Assembly (NCBI GenBank): GCA_963817025.1
Contig: CAWFML010000004.1
Span: 682,001-746,000, forward strand
Length of the DNA: 64,000 nucleotides
Origin: JACMLC01 sp963817025
Lineage (GTDB): Bacteria > Acidobacteriota > Blastocatellia > Pyrinomonadales > Pyrinomonadaceae
Direction of reading: 5' to 3'
The notes beneath the pieces were generated by a model. It saw only the letters and a program-made list of their open reading frames with translations, had not been told where the DNA came from and did not search any database. Shown here in pieces: positions 1-9,330 of the stretch. The translations under genes were made by a program, and so were the position numbers. The stretch's first letter is position 1. The number at the start of each line of letters is the position of its first letter.

Positions 1-18
1 TTGCTTGTCACATGAATC

Positions 19-1140
19 TCATCCGGCATAAATGGCAAGCGTCTTTAAAGCGGTTCTGGCCCAGGTCATCTCGCGCACAAGCTCAAAGGCTTTACACGCC
101 AGTTTCAAACGCAGCTCGCCATCTTGCATTAACCGCCGGATGGCTGCTGCGAGAGCTTTGACATCTCTGGCCGGAACAGAGATGCCTGTTTCCCCATCAC
201 GAACAAGCGCGAGCGCGCTGCCGACAGGCGTGGCGATGACGGGCAAGCCCTGACTCATCGCTTCCAGCAAGACCATCCCGAAACCTTCATAGGTCGAAGG
301 AAATACCAGCGCGTCATGCTTGCGATACTCGCGTATCACATCCTCTTCAGGCAGCCTCTGAATTATTTTCAGATAAGACCGGGCCTGCGTCGAGAATGAG
401 TCTCGAATCTCCTGTTCCGTTACGCCGCCGCCGAGGATTGTCAGATTTATTTTGACGCCTTCTGCAATCAATGACGAGAAGGCGGCGGCCAGATAACTAA
501 TCCCTTTGACGCCAGTCCATGTTCCGCAGAAGAGCAGGCCGAAGCCTCTTTGCCTGACGGGCATAGCATCCGACAGAAACCGCTCCGCGACGCCATGAGG
601 CACAACAACGATGTCATCTTTATTTTTCCACCTTCGACCAATAGCAAACTCTCGATCAGCTTCGTTGAGCAAGATCAATTTGTCTGATAGCCGCGCAGCG
701 CCGGCGACCTGCGTGAGACGCACAGCCGGAAACCACACGCGCCGCGTCAGAGGTTTGTGCAGCAGGCCCGCGCGATGATCGTCGAGCATCCTTTGATAAT
801 TCAGATGCTCAAGACCGTTCGAGCGGCTGATGAAAGTGGCTTTCCCGTAAGCTCCCGAAAACTTTCTCTGCAAGCCGAAAATAAATCCTTCCGCGCTCGC
901 TATGTCAACCACGTCATACGGGCCGCGCTCCTTAAAAGCTCTGGCGATGGCCTTTGCCGCGAGCGTCGGGCCGAGCGCCTGCCTTGCATGCGCGCTATGC
1001 GGGGTCACGCCAATCTCTTCGGCAAAGAGAGCATCGCAGGCGTGGCCCAATCTTTGAAATTCCTCGCGCAGCTTGTGCGTGACTTTAGCAGACCCCAGAC
1101 GCGCATCATTCTGATAATCTCCGACGAGCAGGATTTTCAT
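19..1140 (-). CDS. Glycosyltransferase family 4
   Basis: The 373-residue protein has the two-domain GT-B layout of GT4 enzymes. The N-terminus reads MKILLVGDYQNDARLGSAKV, and the C-terminal nucleotide-sugar domain carries the E-x7-E signature as EGFGMVLLE near residue 285, followed by a GLPVIATPVGS loop. GT4 enzymes transfer a sugar from an activated donor, usually with retention of configuration. This one would act on the cytoplasmic side in assembly of the exopolysaccharide repeat unit. It is the most distal complete gene of the polysaccharide locus in the window and begins 3 bases after the preceding glycosyltransferase ends, so it is probably cotranscribed. Donor and acceptor cannot be told from sequence. 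Confidence 0.9.
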   Translation of the reverse strand: MKILLVGDYQNDARLGSAKVTHKLREEFQRLGHACDALFAEEIGVTPHSAHARQALGPTLAAKAIARAFKERGPYDVVDIASAEGFIFGLQRKFSGAYGKATFISRSNGLEHLNYQRMLDDHRAGLLHKPLTRRVWFPAVRLTQVAGAARLSDKLILLNEADREFAIGRRWKNKDDIVVVPHGVAERFLSDAMPVRQRGFGLLFCGTWTGVKGISYLAAAFSSLIAEGVKINLTILGGGVTEQEIRDSFSTQARSYLKIIQRLPEEDVIREYRKHDALVFPSTYEGFGMVLLEAMSQGLPVIATPVGSALALVRDGETGISVPARDVKALAAAIRRLMQDGELRLKLACKAFELVREMTWARTALKTLAIYAG

Positions 1141-1143
1141 AAG

Positions 1144-2328
1144 CTATGCAGGTGATGCTCCCGCTACTTCTTCTTCATCCAACAGAGTATTCACAGACCG
1201 TTCGAGCGAGAAATGCCGTAAATAAAATTCCCTTTCCTGCTCGCCAAGCTCGCGTCGCCGCTCCGTATCCAGCAAATATTTCGAGACAAGCGTCAGCATC
1301 CCTTTCGTGTCATGCGTTTGAGCGAGCGGGACGATCCCGGCATCGAGCCAGATATTTTCCGTCAGCGGCCCAACGGTCGTGACCGTAGGCGTCGCGTTAT
1401 AAAGCGCCGCCATCAGCGACGTGCGCCGACTGCTCGCGCCGTCAGGATAAGGCTGGATCGCCAGATCGCACGCCTGTAGATGCAATGACACTTCCTCGCG
1501 CGAGAGAAAACCCGGAGCTATCAGGCGGCCTTTAAGCTCTGGCCGCGCGGCCACTGCTTCATCAACAAATCTTTCTCCACGCGCGCCGAGACAAAGACCG
1601 AGCGCGTCTCGATTCGCTTGCAGCAACTCCGTAAAAACTTTTGTCAGCTCCGGCGTCATGTGCTCACCGTAAGTTCCGAAATGACCGACGAGCAAGTTTC
1701 CGGCTTGCCCGTTGATGTATCTTGCGCGAACGGCATTGATAGCTTCGCTGTCACAAATACGCGGAATCGTCGCGGGAATCGGCAGCCACTTCAACTTTGT
1801 TCGCCGCAGCCACATAAAAGGGCGCAACATCTTTTCCCATGCCGGAATTGAGATGTAAGCCACGCGGCTGGCAGCCAGCAGCAGGACGGCCATCAGCCTC
1901 TGAACCAGCGCGAGCAGGTTGCGCTGCGGTCTCTGCCACGCGAAATAAAAGAAAGGCTCATGAAACATGACGCGCACATCATCGCGGCGAAAGATTGCGC
2001 GCCACCAGAGCCAGCAGCAGAAAAAAATGTTCAGCCCGCGCAGGCCGTATGCGTTCGGAGCATACTGAACCAGCAACGTGCGCGGCGCGGCGAAACTATC
2101 CAACAGTCTTCCGAGCCGCAACAGCTTGCCCGGAAAAAAGTTTGCGCCGAAGCGATGCACTTCGATGCTGGCGGCCTGCGATGGCATCTCTTTGTCAGAA
2201 CCCGGACACCAGACGTGAATCCTGCATCCCCTCTTTGCTAAGCCGACCGCCAGTTGCTCCGTGTAATCGCTGACGCCTCCCGGCTGTGGCGGGTATTCAC
2301 CGGTAATAATGTGCCAGGTCGTAATCAA
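1144..2328 (-). CDS. Glycosyltransferase, GT4-like
   Basis: A 394-residue GT-B protein opening with a glycine-rich donor/acceptor loop (GEYPPQPGGVSDYTEQL) typical of GT4 enzymes. The C-terminal half has the usual region (PYPDGASSRRTSLMAAL) but the canonical E-x7-E pair is not visible: the first position reads D/G and Ser-Arg-Arg replaces the usual EGFG stretch, as in a divergent subgroup. A likely membrane-associated basic/aromatic stretch near residues 100-150 (FFCCWLWWRAIFRR) suggests contact with lipid-linked substrate. It lies 3 bases upstream of the next glycosyltransferase and follows a palindromic repeat in the 183-base gap before it. The exact sugar is unknown. Confidence 0.85.
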   Translation of the reverse strand: MITTWHIITGEYPPQPGGVSDYTEQLAVGLAKRGCRIHVWCPGSDKEMPSQAASIEVHRFGANFFPGKLLRLGRLLDSFAAPRTLLVQYAPNAYGLRGLNIFFCCWLWWRAIFRRDDVRVMFHEPFFYFAWQRPQRNLLALVQRLMAVLLLAASRVAYISIPAWEKMLRPFMWLRRTKLKWLPIPATIPRICDSEAINAVRARYINGQAGNLLVGHFGTYGEHMTPELTKVFTELLQANRDALGLCLGARGERFVDEAVAARPELKGRLIAPGFLSREEVSLHLQACDLAIQPYPDGASSRRTSLMAALYNATPTVTTVGPLTENIWLDAGIVPLAQTHDTKGMLTLVSKYLLDTERRRELGEQEREFYLRHFSLERSVNTLLDEEEVAGASPA

Positions 2329-2391
2329 ACCAGAATTTTTGAGACTGAGAGCAAACGCTTAAGCTTATCGCATCAAACAAAACCACAGATT

Positions 2392-2493
2392 AGCCACCGC
2401 AGGCACAGAGACACAGAGACAGAAAAGCGAATGAAGGAAATGCTAAATCAAATGTCTATGTTTATCTCCTCGGTGTCTGTCTCTGCGGTGGCT
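2392..2493. repeat. Palindromic intergenic repeat, ACAGAGAC family, copy 1
   Basis: Inverted repeat in the gap between two glycosyltransferase genes. The left arm starts AGCCACCGCAGGCACAGAGA and the right arm ends TGTCTCTGCGGTGGCT; the outer 11 bases pair perfectly and the inner part pairs imperfectly around a loop of about 50 bases. The arms are made of repeated ACAGAGAC-like words. A second copy of the same family lies at 40599-40686. Confidence 0.8.
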
Positions 2494-2511
2494 GAGTGTC
2501 GTTTGGAGTTC

Positions 2512-3705
2512 TTAAACTGTGCCAGCGCGGACGCCGTCGAAAATCTCTTCGAGCCGGTCAAGATGTTTACCGAGCGACATCTCTCGCGCAGCCCTGCACG
2601 CGCCTTGTCGCAGAGCAGTCAAACGTTCAGGCTGGCCCAGAATTTTGACCAGCCCTTCGGCCAGCGCATGCCAGCCCGGCGTGTGGCCCTTGACCAGATA
2701 GCCGTTCACGCCGTCTCTTAACCATTCGCGGATGCCGCCGACATCAAAAGCGATGGCCGGAAGGCCAAAGCCTGCGGCCTCCAACCCGACTAACCCGAAC
2801 GGCTCAGGCCAGATGCTCGGCACGGCCAGCAAGCTCGATTCTTTGAAGAGCCGCGCATGCTCTTCTCCCGTCACCCATCCGGTAAAAGACGCTTTGACTT
2901 TGAGGCGACTCGCCAGCCGTTCCCAGGCTGCTCGCTGTGGCCCGTCTCCGGCCATCGTCAGGCGCACTTCGCTCTTCAAACAACGCGAGGCTTCCGCGAC
3001 CGCGCGAATCAAAAGATCGCCGCCCTTCAGCTTGGTCATTCTTCCGAGAAAAAGCACATGCTGCCCGGCAGGCGCTGGCGGCAGCGTCTCTTCATCAGAG
3101 AGAGCAGAGAACGAGAACAGGGTATTAACAAAGACCTTTGCCGCATCCGCTCCGTTGCAGACATATTCATGCTTCATGTGCTCGCTGGCGACGATGATCG
3201 CCTTGTAATCTCTAAAAAGCGCGTTCTGCTCTCTGGCCCATTCGTAGCCTTCTATCATCTTGCTAACGCTTAGCTGACCGCATCTTCGCGGCAGGTAAAG
3301 CGAGAGACAGGCTTTGCCAAAGCGGCGATGACATGGCTCTGGCGTGGGAAAAAAAAGAGATTTCTGGCCTCCGATACAGGTGCCGAAGTAGCCGTGCATA
3401 AACTTGACGACCGGCAGCTCGTCCAACAGCCGACGCTCCACATCGAGCCGCGACATGTTATGCGAGAAGCAAACATCCGGCGACCAGAGTTTGATTTCGT
3501 CAATGGCCTTTTCAAGGCCACCGGCCTCCACGCTGAAATGCGGTATCGCGGCAAGCCGTGGCGAGATGGTTTTACTTTGGTCGCGCTCGCAATGCAGAAA
3601 GCTTATCTCGTGCCCGCGCGCCGCCATTCCGCGCATGACCGCTTCGAGGTATGTCTGGACTCCGCCTGCATCTGCCACTCCGTCGTTGGCGAAAAGTATT
3701 CGCAT
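2512..3705 (-). CDS. Glycosyltransferase family 4
   Basis: The 397-residue protein has an N-terminal Rossmann fold (MRILFANDGVADAGGVQTYL) and the E-x7-E motif as EPFGLVGLE followed by AAGFGLPAIAF. I place the start at the ATG at 3705 rather than the longer open frame starting at 3750. The shorter start leaves only 2 bases after the TAG of the FkbM methyltransferase gene and gives the N-terminus typical of the family. It is predicted to add one sugar to the lipid-linked repeat unit in the cytoplasm. Cysteine-rich segments (HNMSRL, CIGGQKSLFF, CHRRFGKAC) in the N-terminal half are seen in a subgroup of these enzymes. The substrate is unknown. Confidence 0.88.
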   Translation of the reverse strand: MRILFANDGVADAGGVQTYLEAVMRGMAARGHEISFLHCERDQSKTISPRLAAIPHFSVEAGGLEKAIDEIKLWSPDVCFSHNMSRLDVERRLLDELPVVKFMHGYFGTCIGGQKSLFFPTPEPCHRRFGKACLSLYLPRRCGQLSVSKMIEGYEWAREQNALFRDYKAIIVASEHMKHEYVCNGADAAKVFVNTLFSFSALSDEETLPPAPAGQHVLFLGRMTKLKGGDLLIRAVAEASRCLKSEVRLTMAGDGPQRAAWERLASRLKVKASFTGWVTGEEHARLFKESSLLAVPSIWPEPFGLVGLEAAGFGLPAIAFDVGGIREWLRDGVNGYLVKGHTPGWHALAEGLVKILGQPERLTALRQGACRAAREMSLGKHLDRLEEIFDGVRAGTV

Positions 3706-3707
3706 CA

Positions 3708-4598
3708 CTACTTTGCCTGAATCCGCAAACACTCGCCTTCGACGGCCCACATGTCTTCCATCTCTCTGAGCGGCACGGCGCAGAGCTGCTGATACTCAAG
3801 CTCTTCCAACAACTCTTCAACGGACAATCCAATCTCGCGCCACGTCGTCGGGTGCATCTCGACAAAGAGAGCCAGCCGTCTTCCGCACGCTTTAATCGTC
3901 TCGCGTGCGCCGCGCAGAACTGCCAGCTCAAATCCCTCCACATCGACTTTAATAAAGTCCGGCAAGATTTTCTCGCGCCGGCAAAACTCATCAATCGTTA
4001 CGGTGGGAACCTGTACGACCTGCGAAGCATCTTGCGCTTCCGCTTGAGAGACCAGACGATTCATCCCCTGATGCTCGTGGGCCAGAAAGCTGGCCGTCGC
4101 GCAGCGGTCTGAGACGGCAGCCTGCACGGGAGTCACTATCCCGCCGAGTTGATTGAGCTTAATGTGGCGCGAGAGTCCCGCAAAGGTCTCCGGCGCAGGC
4201 TCAAAGGCAAAGACTTTTCCAGACGCCCCGGCCCATTGCCCCAGCAGCAAACTGTAACAACCCGCATTCGCTCCCACATCGAGCGCCACGCCGCCCTGCC
4301 TCATCGCACTTCTAAAAGCTTTGTACTCCTCCATGTTCCATGACAGGTGCCTGAAGGCAGGCAGGACGCGCACCACCTCGCCCTGCGGCAGCTTGCATTC
4401 CAACCCCTTCCCTCCGGTTTGCAGCTCAAGCACGCGATGATAGACGGATTTGAGCCAGCCACGTAGCGGCGTCTTTTGCAAAGCATGGCCGAGCGACGCC
4501 CCGACGCTTTCAATCAACGTCGGGCGGCGGCAGTTATCTGCTTCGGCTGTAGTCACTCGATTCACCACGCGGTTTTTAAATTGCTCCAAGCTCATCAA
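3708..4598 (-). CDS. FkbM family SAM methyltransferase
   Basis: A 296-residue protein with the FkbM signatures: glycine-rich SAM site DVGANAGCYSLLLGQWAG, acidic ribose-binding FAFEPAPETF, and the late motif IKVDVEGFELAVLRGA followed by LALFVEMHP. FkbM enzymes are O-methyltransferases first known from macrolide tailoring and are common in polysaccharide loci, where they are thought to methylate sugar hydroxyls. The start overlaps the end of the preceding glycosyltransferase gene by 4 bases (ATGA), implying translational coupling. It is one of three FkbM proteins in this locus; the three differ in length and N-terminus, so they are not recent duplicates. Confidence 0.9.
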   Translation of the reverse strand: MMSLEQFKNRVVNRVTTAEADNCRRPTLIESVGASLGHALQKTPLRGWLKSVYHRVLELQTGGKGLECKLPQGEVVRVLPAFRHLSWNMEEYKAFRSAMRQGGVALDVGANAGCYSLLLGQWAGASGKVFAFEPAPETFAGLSRHIKLNQLGGIVTPVQAAVSDRCATASFLAHEHQGMNRLVSQAEAQDASQVVQVPTVTIDEFCRREKILPDFIKVDVEGFELAVLRGARETIKACGRRLALFVEMHPTTWREIGLSVEELLEELEYQQLCAVPLREMEDMWAVEGECLRIQAK

Positions 4599-5776
4599 AG
4601 GTTCCGGCGTGCGAGTTGTTTAATCATCGAGGTTAGCTTGCTTGAATAATCTTCCGGGCAACTTGACTCCCGGATTCGCTTTCGCGCTGCCGTTCCGAAT
4701 CTTCGACGCAGTTCTGCTGACTGTACAAGTGTTTTCAGTGCAACGACAAGTTGAGAGACATCGCCGGGCGAAACCAGCAATCCGGTCACGCCGTCTTCTA
4801 TGATTTCAGGAATGGCATTTAGAGACGAGCCGATTGACGGAAGGCCAGCCGCCGCCGCCTCTTGATAAACCATTCCGAAGGCTTCGTTCCGCGTGGGCAT
4901 CGCAAAAACATCCGCGCGCCGCCACAATTCGCTCCACCGGGGCGTGTAGGGAGCAATGCCCCTGACGAGATTAACGCCGTGCGGCAAGTCATCTTGAGCA
5001 ATGGGCCAATCGGTCACGAGGTCGAGGCTCGCGTGCTCTGCAAAGGAGCCTTCGCGCCATGCCGCAAGCAGTTCGCGTCCCCCCTTGCGATTGAAGTCGC
5101 CACCTATAAAAAGAACACGCACGCGAGTAGCATTGTCAGAGATTGAACGGGCATGTCTCTCTCCAATCCACTCTTCGGCAAAACTTTCAAGCCTCACAGG
5201 GTACGGCATGACATGCACCTTGTCAGCGCAATCTGGATAAGCGCGTGCCAGATCATTCGCCGCCCATCTGGAAATAGAAATGATTGCCGCCGCCGCGCGA
5301 AAGACTGCGCCGTCGTGTACGATATTTGGCAGGTATGTGCTCTTTGCCAGCCGCGAGCTTGCTTCCTCGCTGGCAAGCCCCTGCGTGCAGTCAATCGAAA
5401 CGATGCTCGGAGTTCTCTTCATACGCCTCAAGCTCGCGTAAGCGGTTGCCTGCGTGTGAAAGTGGAGCACATCGAAACGAGCGCCGCGACGCTCGTAAGC
5501 CCTGATTCGTCTGGCAGCCAGCACTCCCGCGTGCAACTCCTGACGCCAGCGCGCAAAGTCCAGATTTGACTGTGAAAGCTTCATCTTGCCAAAACACTGA
5601 AAACATAGAGCGCGGCGAATAATCTTATCCTTCGTCGTCAATTCATCGCTCAGATTGATATGCACAGCTTCAAGCTCAGGGTCACGCGCGGTTGATTCCC
5701 TCAGCAGCTTAAAGACAGAGTTGTGACCCAGAATGCCAGAGTTAATGAAGAGCGCTTTGTATTGTTTATCACTCAC
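4595..5776 (-). CDS. Glycosyltransferase family 4
   Basis: A 393-residue GT-B protein with C-terminal E-x7-E as EAFGMVYQE and the AAAAGLPSIGS loop. The N-terminal half (KALFINSGILGHNSVFKLLR) resembles the acceptor domain of GT4 enzymes. The start codon is GTG at 5776; no strong Shine-Dalgarno is visible, and an 85-base gap separates it from the methyltransferase gene upstream. Its end overlaps the FkbM gene by 4 bases. Probable role: addition of one sugar to the exopolysaccharide repeat unit. Donor and linkage are unknown. Confidence 0.88.
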   Translation of the reverse strand: MSDKQYKALFINSGILGHNSVFKLLRESTARDPELEAVHINLSDELTTKDKIIRRALCFQCFGKMKLSQSNLDFARWRQELHAGVLAARRIRAYERRGARFDVLHFHTQATAYASLRRMKRTPSIVSIDCTQGLASEEASSRLAKSTYLPNIVHDGAVFRAAAAIISISRWAANDLARAYPDCADKVHVMPYPVRLESFAEEWIGERHARSISDNATRVRVLFIGGDFNRKGGRELLAAWREGSFAEHASLDLVTDWPIAQDDLPHGVNLVRGIAPYTPRWSELWRRADVFAMPTRNEAFGMVYQEAAAAGLPSIGSSLNAIPEIIEDGVTGLLVSPGDVSQLVVALKTLVQSAELRRRFGTAARKRIRESSCPEDYSSKLTSMIKQLARRNL

Positions 5777-5861
5777 AATAGCGGTTCTCTAAAGTCACCT
5801 TTTTGATTCGTATGTGTAAAGGATATTTCCCCGAATTATGAAAGGCGCATGCGACCGCCAG

Positions 5862-6824
5862 CTATGAGGTATTCATGTCATTCAAACGTCGCGCTTTGAC
5901 TAATAGACGAATGCCTGTGGTATTGCTGAAGATTTTCCGCCCGCTCATTTTAACCATCCATTTCAAAACATTCATTCGACGCCTTAGCTTCGTCTGGCCG
6001 CCCGTTGAGATGTTTTCTATCCCGGCAAGATGTGCTGCCGCGCCAAAGAGACTAAAAGGCTCGTAGGCTGTAGTTTCAATCTGCCAGCGATGCCGTAGCA
6101 GGAAGGTGTCGAGAGCCTTAGGCGTCCAGCGCAAGGTATGTTGCGGCGGATAATCCCAAAAGTCGCTGCGCTGTATGCGTTGCGGATGATTGAAAATTCT
6201 TGAATAACGTAAATCCGACGGGCAGCCAACTATCAACAGCGCATCCTGTTCTGCGATTTCATCAAGCTGCGAAAAGATTTTATCCGGCTCATTCAGATGT
6301 TCGATAATCTGGAACAGAGTAATCACGTTGAATTTAGGTTGCTCCTTGAACATGCGGCTGATCTCATTGACATCAGCCGCATATGCACGACATCCGCGCG
6401 CTCTGGCAGCGCGCACATCTTCTTCCGCAAAATCAATGCCGGTTAAATCATGCCCCAGCGCAGCAGCACGTTCAAGGAATTGTCCATCGGCACAGCCAAC
6501 ATCCAAAACTCTCGTTGGCGGCATCGTCGCCAGCATTGAGAGCGTCACCTCATGATCGAAGCCGAGGGAATGCGGTTCAACCGGATAATGCTCTGCCGTC
6601 CATGAACGCATCGGGTTTGCAAGTTCAAGTCCGCAATCATGACATTGCCAGAACTCTACCTGCGCTTCATCCAAATCCGAGAGAATATATTTATGGAGCA
6701 TCTCGTAAGTCACTCCTTCGCCATGACTTTTTTCTACGGCCCATGCTTTAGCCAAAGACTCGATAGAGACAGACTCCACATGTTTCAGAACCCGCGAATG
6801 GCACGCAAGACATATCGAACGCAT
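5862..6824 (-). CDS. Class I SAM methyltransferase with N-terminal zinc ribbon
   Basis: About 320 residues. The N-terminus has paired cysteines (ICLAC near the start and CHDCGLELANP about 60 residues later) as expected for a small zinc ribbon. A Methyltransf_23-type core follows, with RVLDVGCADGQFLERA for SAM and FQIIEHLNEPDKIF. Such proteins are frequent in O-antigen and capsule loci and probably methylate a sugar or the chain end. Start choice: the ATG at 6824 begins directly at the ribbon, has GGAAAAA upstream and leaves 23 bases to the preceding gene. A GTG at 6878 with GGAAAG upstream would add 18 residues and overlap the preceding gene by 31 bases, so the start is not settled. Confidence 0.82.
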   Translation of the reverse strand: MRSICLACHSRVLKHVESVSIESLAKAWAVEKSHGEGVTYEMLHKYILSDLDEAQVEFWQCHDCGLELANPMRSWTAEHYPVEPHSLGFDHEVTLSMLATMPPTRVLDVGCADGQFLERAAALGHDLTGIDFAEEDVRAARARGCRAYAADVNEISRMFKEQPKFNVITLFQIIEHLNEPDKIFSQLDEIAEQDALLIVGCPSDLRYSRIFNHPQRIQRSDFWDYPPQHTLRWTPKALDTFLLRHRWQIETTAYEPFSLFGAAAHLAGIENISTGGQTKLRRRMNVLKWMVKMSGRKIFSNTTGIRLLVKARRLNDMNTS

Positions 6825-6847
6825 AGCTTTTTCCGATGTTTGATGTA

Positions 6848-7792
6848 TTAATTTGGCAGAGCGATAAAGTTTGCCCACTGACTTTCCAGAAAGACGCTCA
6901 AATTCAGCGTCACTGGCCGGGTTTTCTCCGTCAGCGGCAAGGCGGCGATTGTATAATTCACCTTCTCAAAGAATGCGAACAAATCCTCTCGCTGGCTCAG
7001 CCCTTTCCAGCTTTCAAAAATTATCATCGGTTGATGCCTGCTCAGGGTTTCAACGCTTCCCTGTAGCACGCGCAACTCATTTCCCTCAGTATCAATCTTG
7101 ATTAGCCCGGGCCAGACCTGATGAAGCTTGACGAAACTATCGAGCGTCGCCTGTTGAACTTCTATCCTTGTAAGTTCCTCGCTTAACCTGTCTCTGGTAA
7201 ACGGATCGGTTGTGCCAAACCATGTATCGTTCTCTGGAAACCAGAGATCAACGCTGCCTTCCGTTGCGCCGAGCGCGAGAGGCTGAATCTCACAGGTCAA
7301 ATCATTTAACTCGGAGATGTGGCGCAGGTAAGGATGACAGTTCGGGTTCGGCTCAAATGAAACTGTCTTAATACCGTGGGCCAGAAACAGCAGCGTGTGC
7401 AGGCCGTAGTTTGCCCCCACATCAAAGAATACCTTCGGGCGTCGCGTTTTGATTAAATATTCATAGGTCTTCTTGACTTCCGCGTCATGTCCCAGGAGCG
7501 CGATGGCCGAACTCCATTCGAGCGAAACATTCTGGTTTGTAAGCGGGAGAACGATCTTCCTTCCGGCGAAACTGGTGGCCCACACGCCTTCCTGAATCGT
7601 CTCCGGCGAATCCCTGAAGATTTGCGCAAAGAACCAGTAGAACTCTTCCTGCTGACGACCGGACATTGTGTTATAGACCGCGTTGAGCAGCTTGCGCGTC
7701 TTACGCCTTTTAATCAGCCAGCGAACCCACGGCTGAATGTCAGCACGCGCGGACGGTCTGACTGTCTTAACTACGTTGCGTATCGCTTGCAT
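6848..7792 (-). CDS. FkbM family SAM methyltransferase
   Basis: About 314 residues with FFDVGANYGLHTLLF for SAM, SFEPNPNCHPYL for the ribose site and LIKIDTEGNELRVLQGS, all diagnostic of FkbM. A region of about 80 residues precedes the core and is predicted helical and basic (KTVRPSARADIQPWVRWLIK), which may bind the membrane or the glycan. The frame stays open to 8020, but that would read deep into the flippase gene. I chose the ATG at 7792, 14 bases after the flippase stop; an ATG at 7843 is the alternative. Neither has a convincing Shine-Dalgarno. It is the second FkbM enzyme of the locus. Confidence 0.85.
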   Translation of the reverse strand: MQAIRNVVKTVRPSARADIQPWVRWLIKRRKTRKLLNAVYNTMSGRQQEEFYWFFAQIFRDSPETIQEGVWATSFAGRKIVLPLTNQNVSLEWSSAIALLGHDAEVKKTYEYLIKTRRPKVFFDVGANYGLHTLLFLAHGIKTVSFEPNPNCHPYLRHISELNDLTCEIQPLALGATEGSVDLWFPENDTWFGTTDPFTRDRLSEELTRIEVQQATLDSFVKLHQVWPGLIKIDTEGNELRVLQGSVETLSRHQPMIIFESWKGLSQREDLFAFFEKVNYTIAALPLTEKTRPVTLNLSVFLESQWANFIALPN

Positions 7793-7806
7793 TATCTGTT
7801 CGAGTT

Positions 7807-9330
7807 TTATTGCTGCGGAATCAGCCTCATCCTGACCAGCCATGGTTTTACACTGACGGGCAGAGGGATTCCCACGTAAAGTGGCCGCATGTGCCAGAGA
7901 TAGAGCAGGCCCAGGAGCGGAGCAATACACATCAGGGCCAAGAGGGAGTGGTGCGGCATCAAGACTCCGATGGCGAGGGCCACAACTGAGATCGCGGCCA
8001 GCCTCCAGAGCCACGGCCATAGCACCTCTCTCGACAAATCTCCGAACGAAAGCTGGGTCAGGTTTTTCAGAGCTTTGATGCCCAGCGGCAGAACCAGAAA
8101 AAGGGAAGTGGCTGCGCCCGCAAGAGCCACGCCGCGCAGCCCGAAGAGATAGCCGAGAGATAGCGCGGCGATGATATTGACGCCGCCCTGAATCAGCGTC
8201 ACCATCCCGACCTGAAAACGATTTCCAATCACCGCCGTCGGCACGAGTATTCCGTGCACCAGCGAAAGACCGAGCACGCCTGCGGCAAGCAGTGCCGTCA
8301 GCGCAAGACCGCCAAACTTGTCTGCGCCGACCCAGAGGGTGACAAAAGCTTGATTGAAAGCCAGCAGCACGACAGCCACGCCGCCCGCTCCGATCAACAG
8401 AATCCGCAGCATAGCCAGCAGGACTTCTCTAACTCTTGGCAGGCGACCCTCGCCGTGAAGCTGCGCCAGCCCGACTAGCCCGCTATCGGAGAGTTGCCAT
8501 GACAACTGCATCAGAATCTCTCCGAGCTTGGCCGTGCAGGCATAGATGACGACCATCTCAGGCGTGCCGACGGTGATAATGATAATGCTGTTGCTGGCCG
8601 CCGTCATGCGCCAGCCGAACCCTGCCATCCAGACGGCGAAACCCTGCTTGATGATAAAGAACATCGGAGAAAATCGCGGGCGGCTCCAACCCGCAAGCAG
8701 TTCCGGCATGCTCATCCGCGTGCGAATCAAAGACAGGAGGCAAACCAGCAGCGGCGGCACGACAGCAGCGACGGCCAAAGCATAAAGGCCGTATCCTTTT
8801 ATCAGCAGCGTCAGAATGATCGTGATATTCAAAGCCCACTGTGTAAGGCTCAAGACTCCTGTGAACATTGCATCCTGTAGGCCGAGCAGGACTGTGTAAA
8901 AAGTGCGGAGCGGGAACGCAATGGCCGTCCCGGCTATGACCAGCATGAGCGGGCCGGAAAGTGTTTGTCTTTGAGCTTCCGTCAAATCAACAATACGCGA
9001 AGCGAATTGCCAGACAATCAGTGCGACCAGAAAATAGAGCACGCTGATGAGACACGCGACGGCAACGCCGTTCGAGATTAAATCTCGCATCCCCTGTTTA
9101 TCCTGCCGCCCGTCCTTTTCCGCGATGAGCCACGGCAAGACGCCGAGCACTCCCAGATCAACCATCGCCGAATAGGCCAGCAAGTCTCCGCAGGCGAGCC
9201 ACAAGCCGTAACTCTCCGTCCCGATGCGGCCCAAAATAAACGGCAGCAGCACAATCCCCGACACGAACGCCAGAGCGAACTGTAGATAGCTGAAGGTCGC
9301 TATGATTCCTGCTTTACGCGTCCTGCTCAC
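7807..9330 (-). CDS. Polysaccharide flippase, Wzx/MATE-like
   Basis: A 507-residue, very hydrophobic protein with about 12-14 predicted membrane segments, starting with FSYLQFALAFVSGIVLLPFI and ending in a long hydrophobic pair near residues 440-490. This matches the polysaccharide biosynthesis/MOP flippase superfamily, which moves undecaprenyl-linked repeat units across the inner membrane. GTG at 9330 is the likely start and overlaps the GT2 gene by 17 bases. Its location among glycosyltransferases together with a ligase/polymerase-like gene at 12.4 kb points to a Wzx/Wzy-dependent pathway rather than ABC export; no ABC transporter is visible in the locus. Confidence 0.88.
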   Translation of the reverse strand: MSRTRKAGIIATFSYLQFALAFVSGIVLLPFILGRIGTESYGLWLACGDLLAYSAMVDLGVLGVLPWLIAEKDGRQDKQGMRDLISNGVAVACLISVLYFLVALIVWQFASRIVDLTEAQRQTLSGPLMLVIAGTAIAFPLRTFYTVLLGLQDAMFTGVLSLTQWALNITIILTLLIKGYGLYALAVAAVVPPLLVCLLSLIRTRMSMPELLAGWSRPRFSPMFFIIKQGFAVWMAGFGWRMTAASNSIIIITVGTPEMVVIYACTAKLGEILMQLSWQLSDSGLVGLAQLHGEGRLPRVREVLLAMLRILLIGAGGVAVVLLAFNQAFVTLWVGADKFGGLALTALLAAGVLGLSLVHGILVPTAVIGNRFQVGMVTLIQGGVNIIAALSLGYLFGLRGVALAGAATSLFLVLPLGIKALKNLTQLSFGDLSREVLWPWLWRLAAISVVALAIGVLMPHHSLLALMCIAPLLGLLYLWHMRPLYVGIPLPVSVKPWLVRMRLIPQQ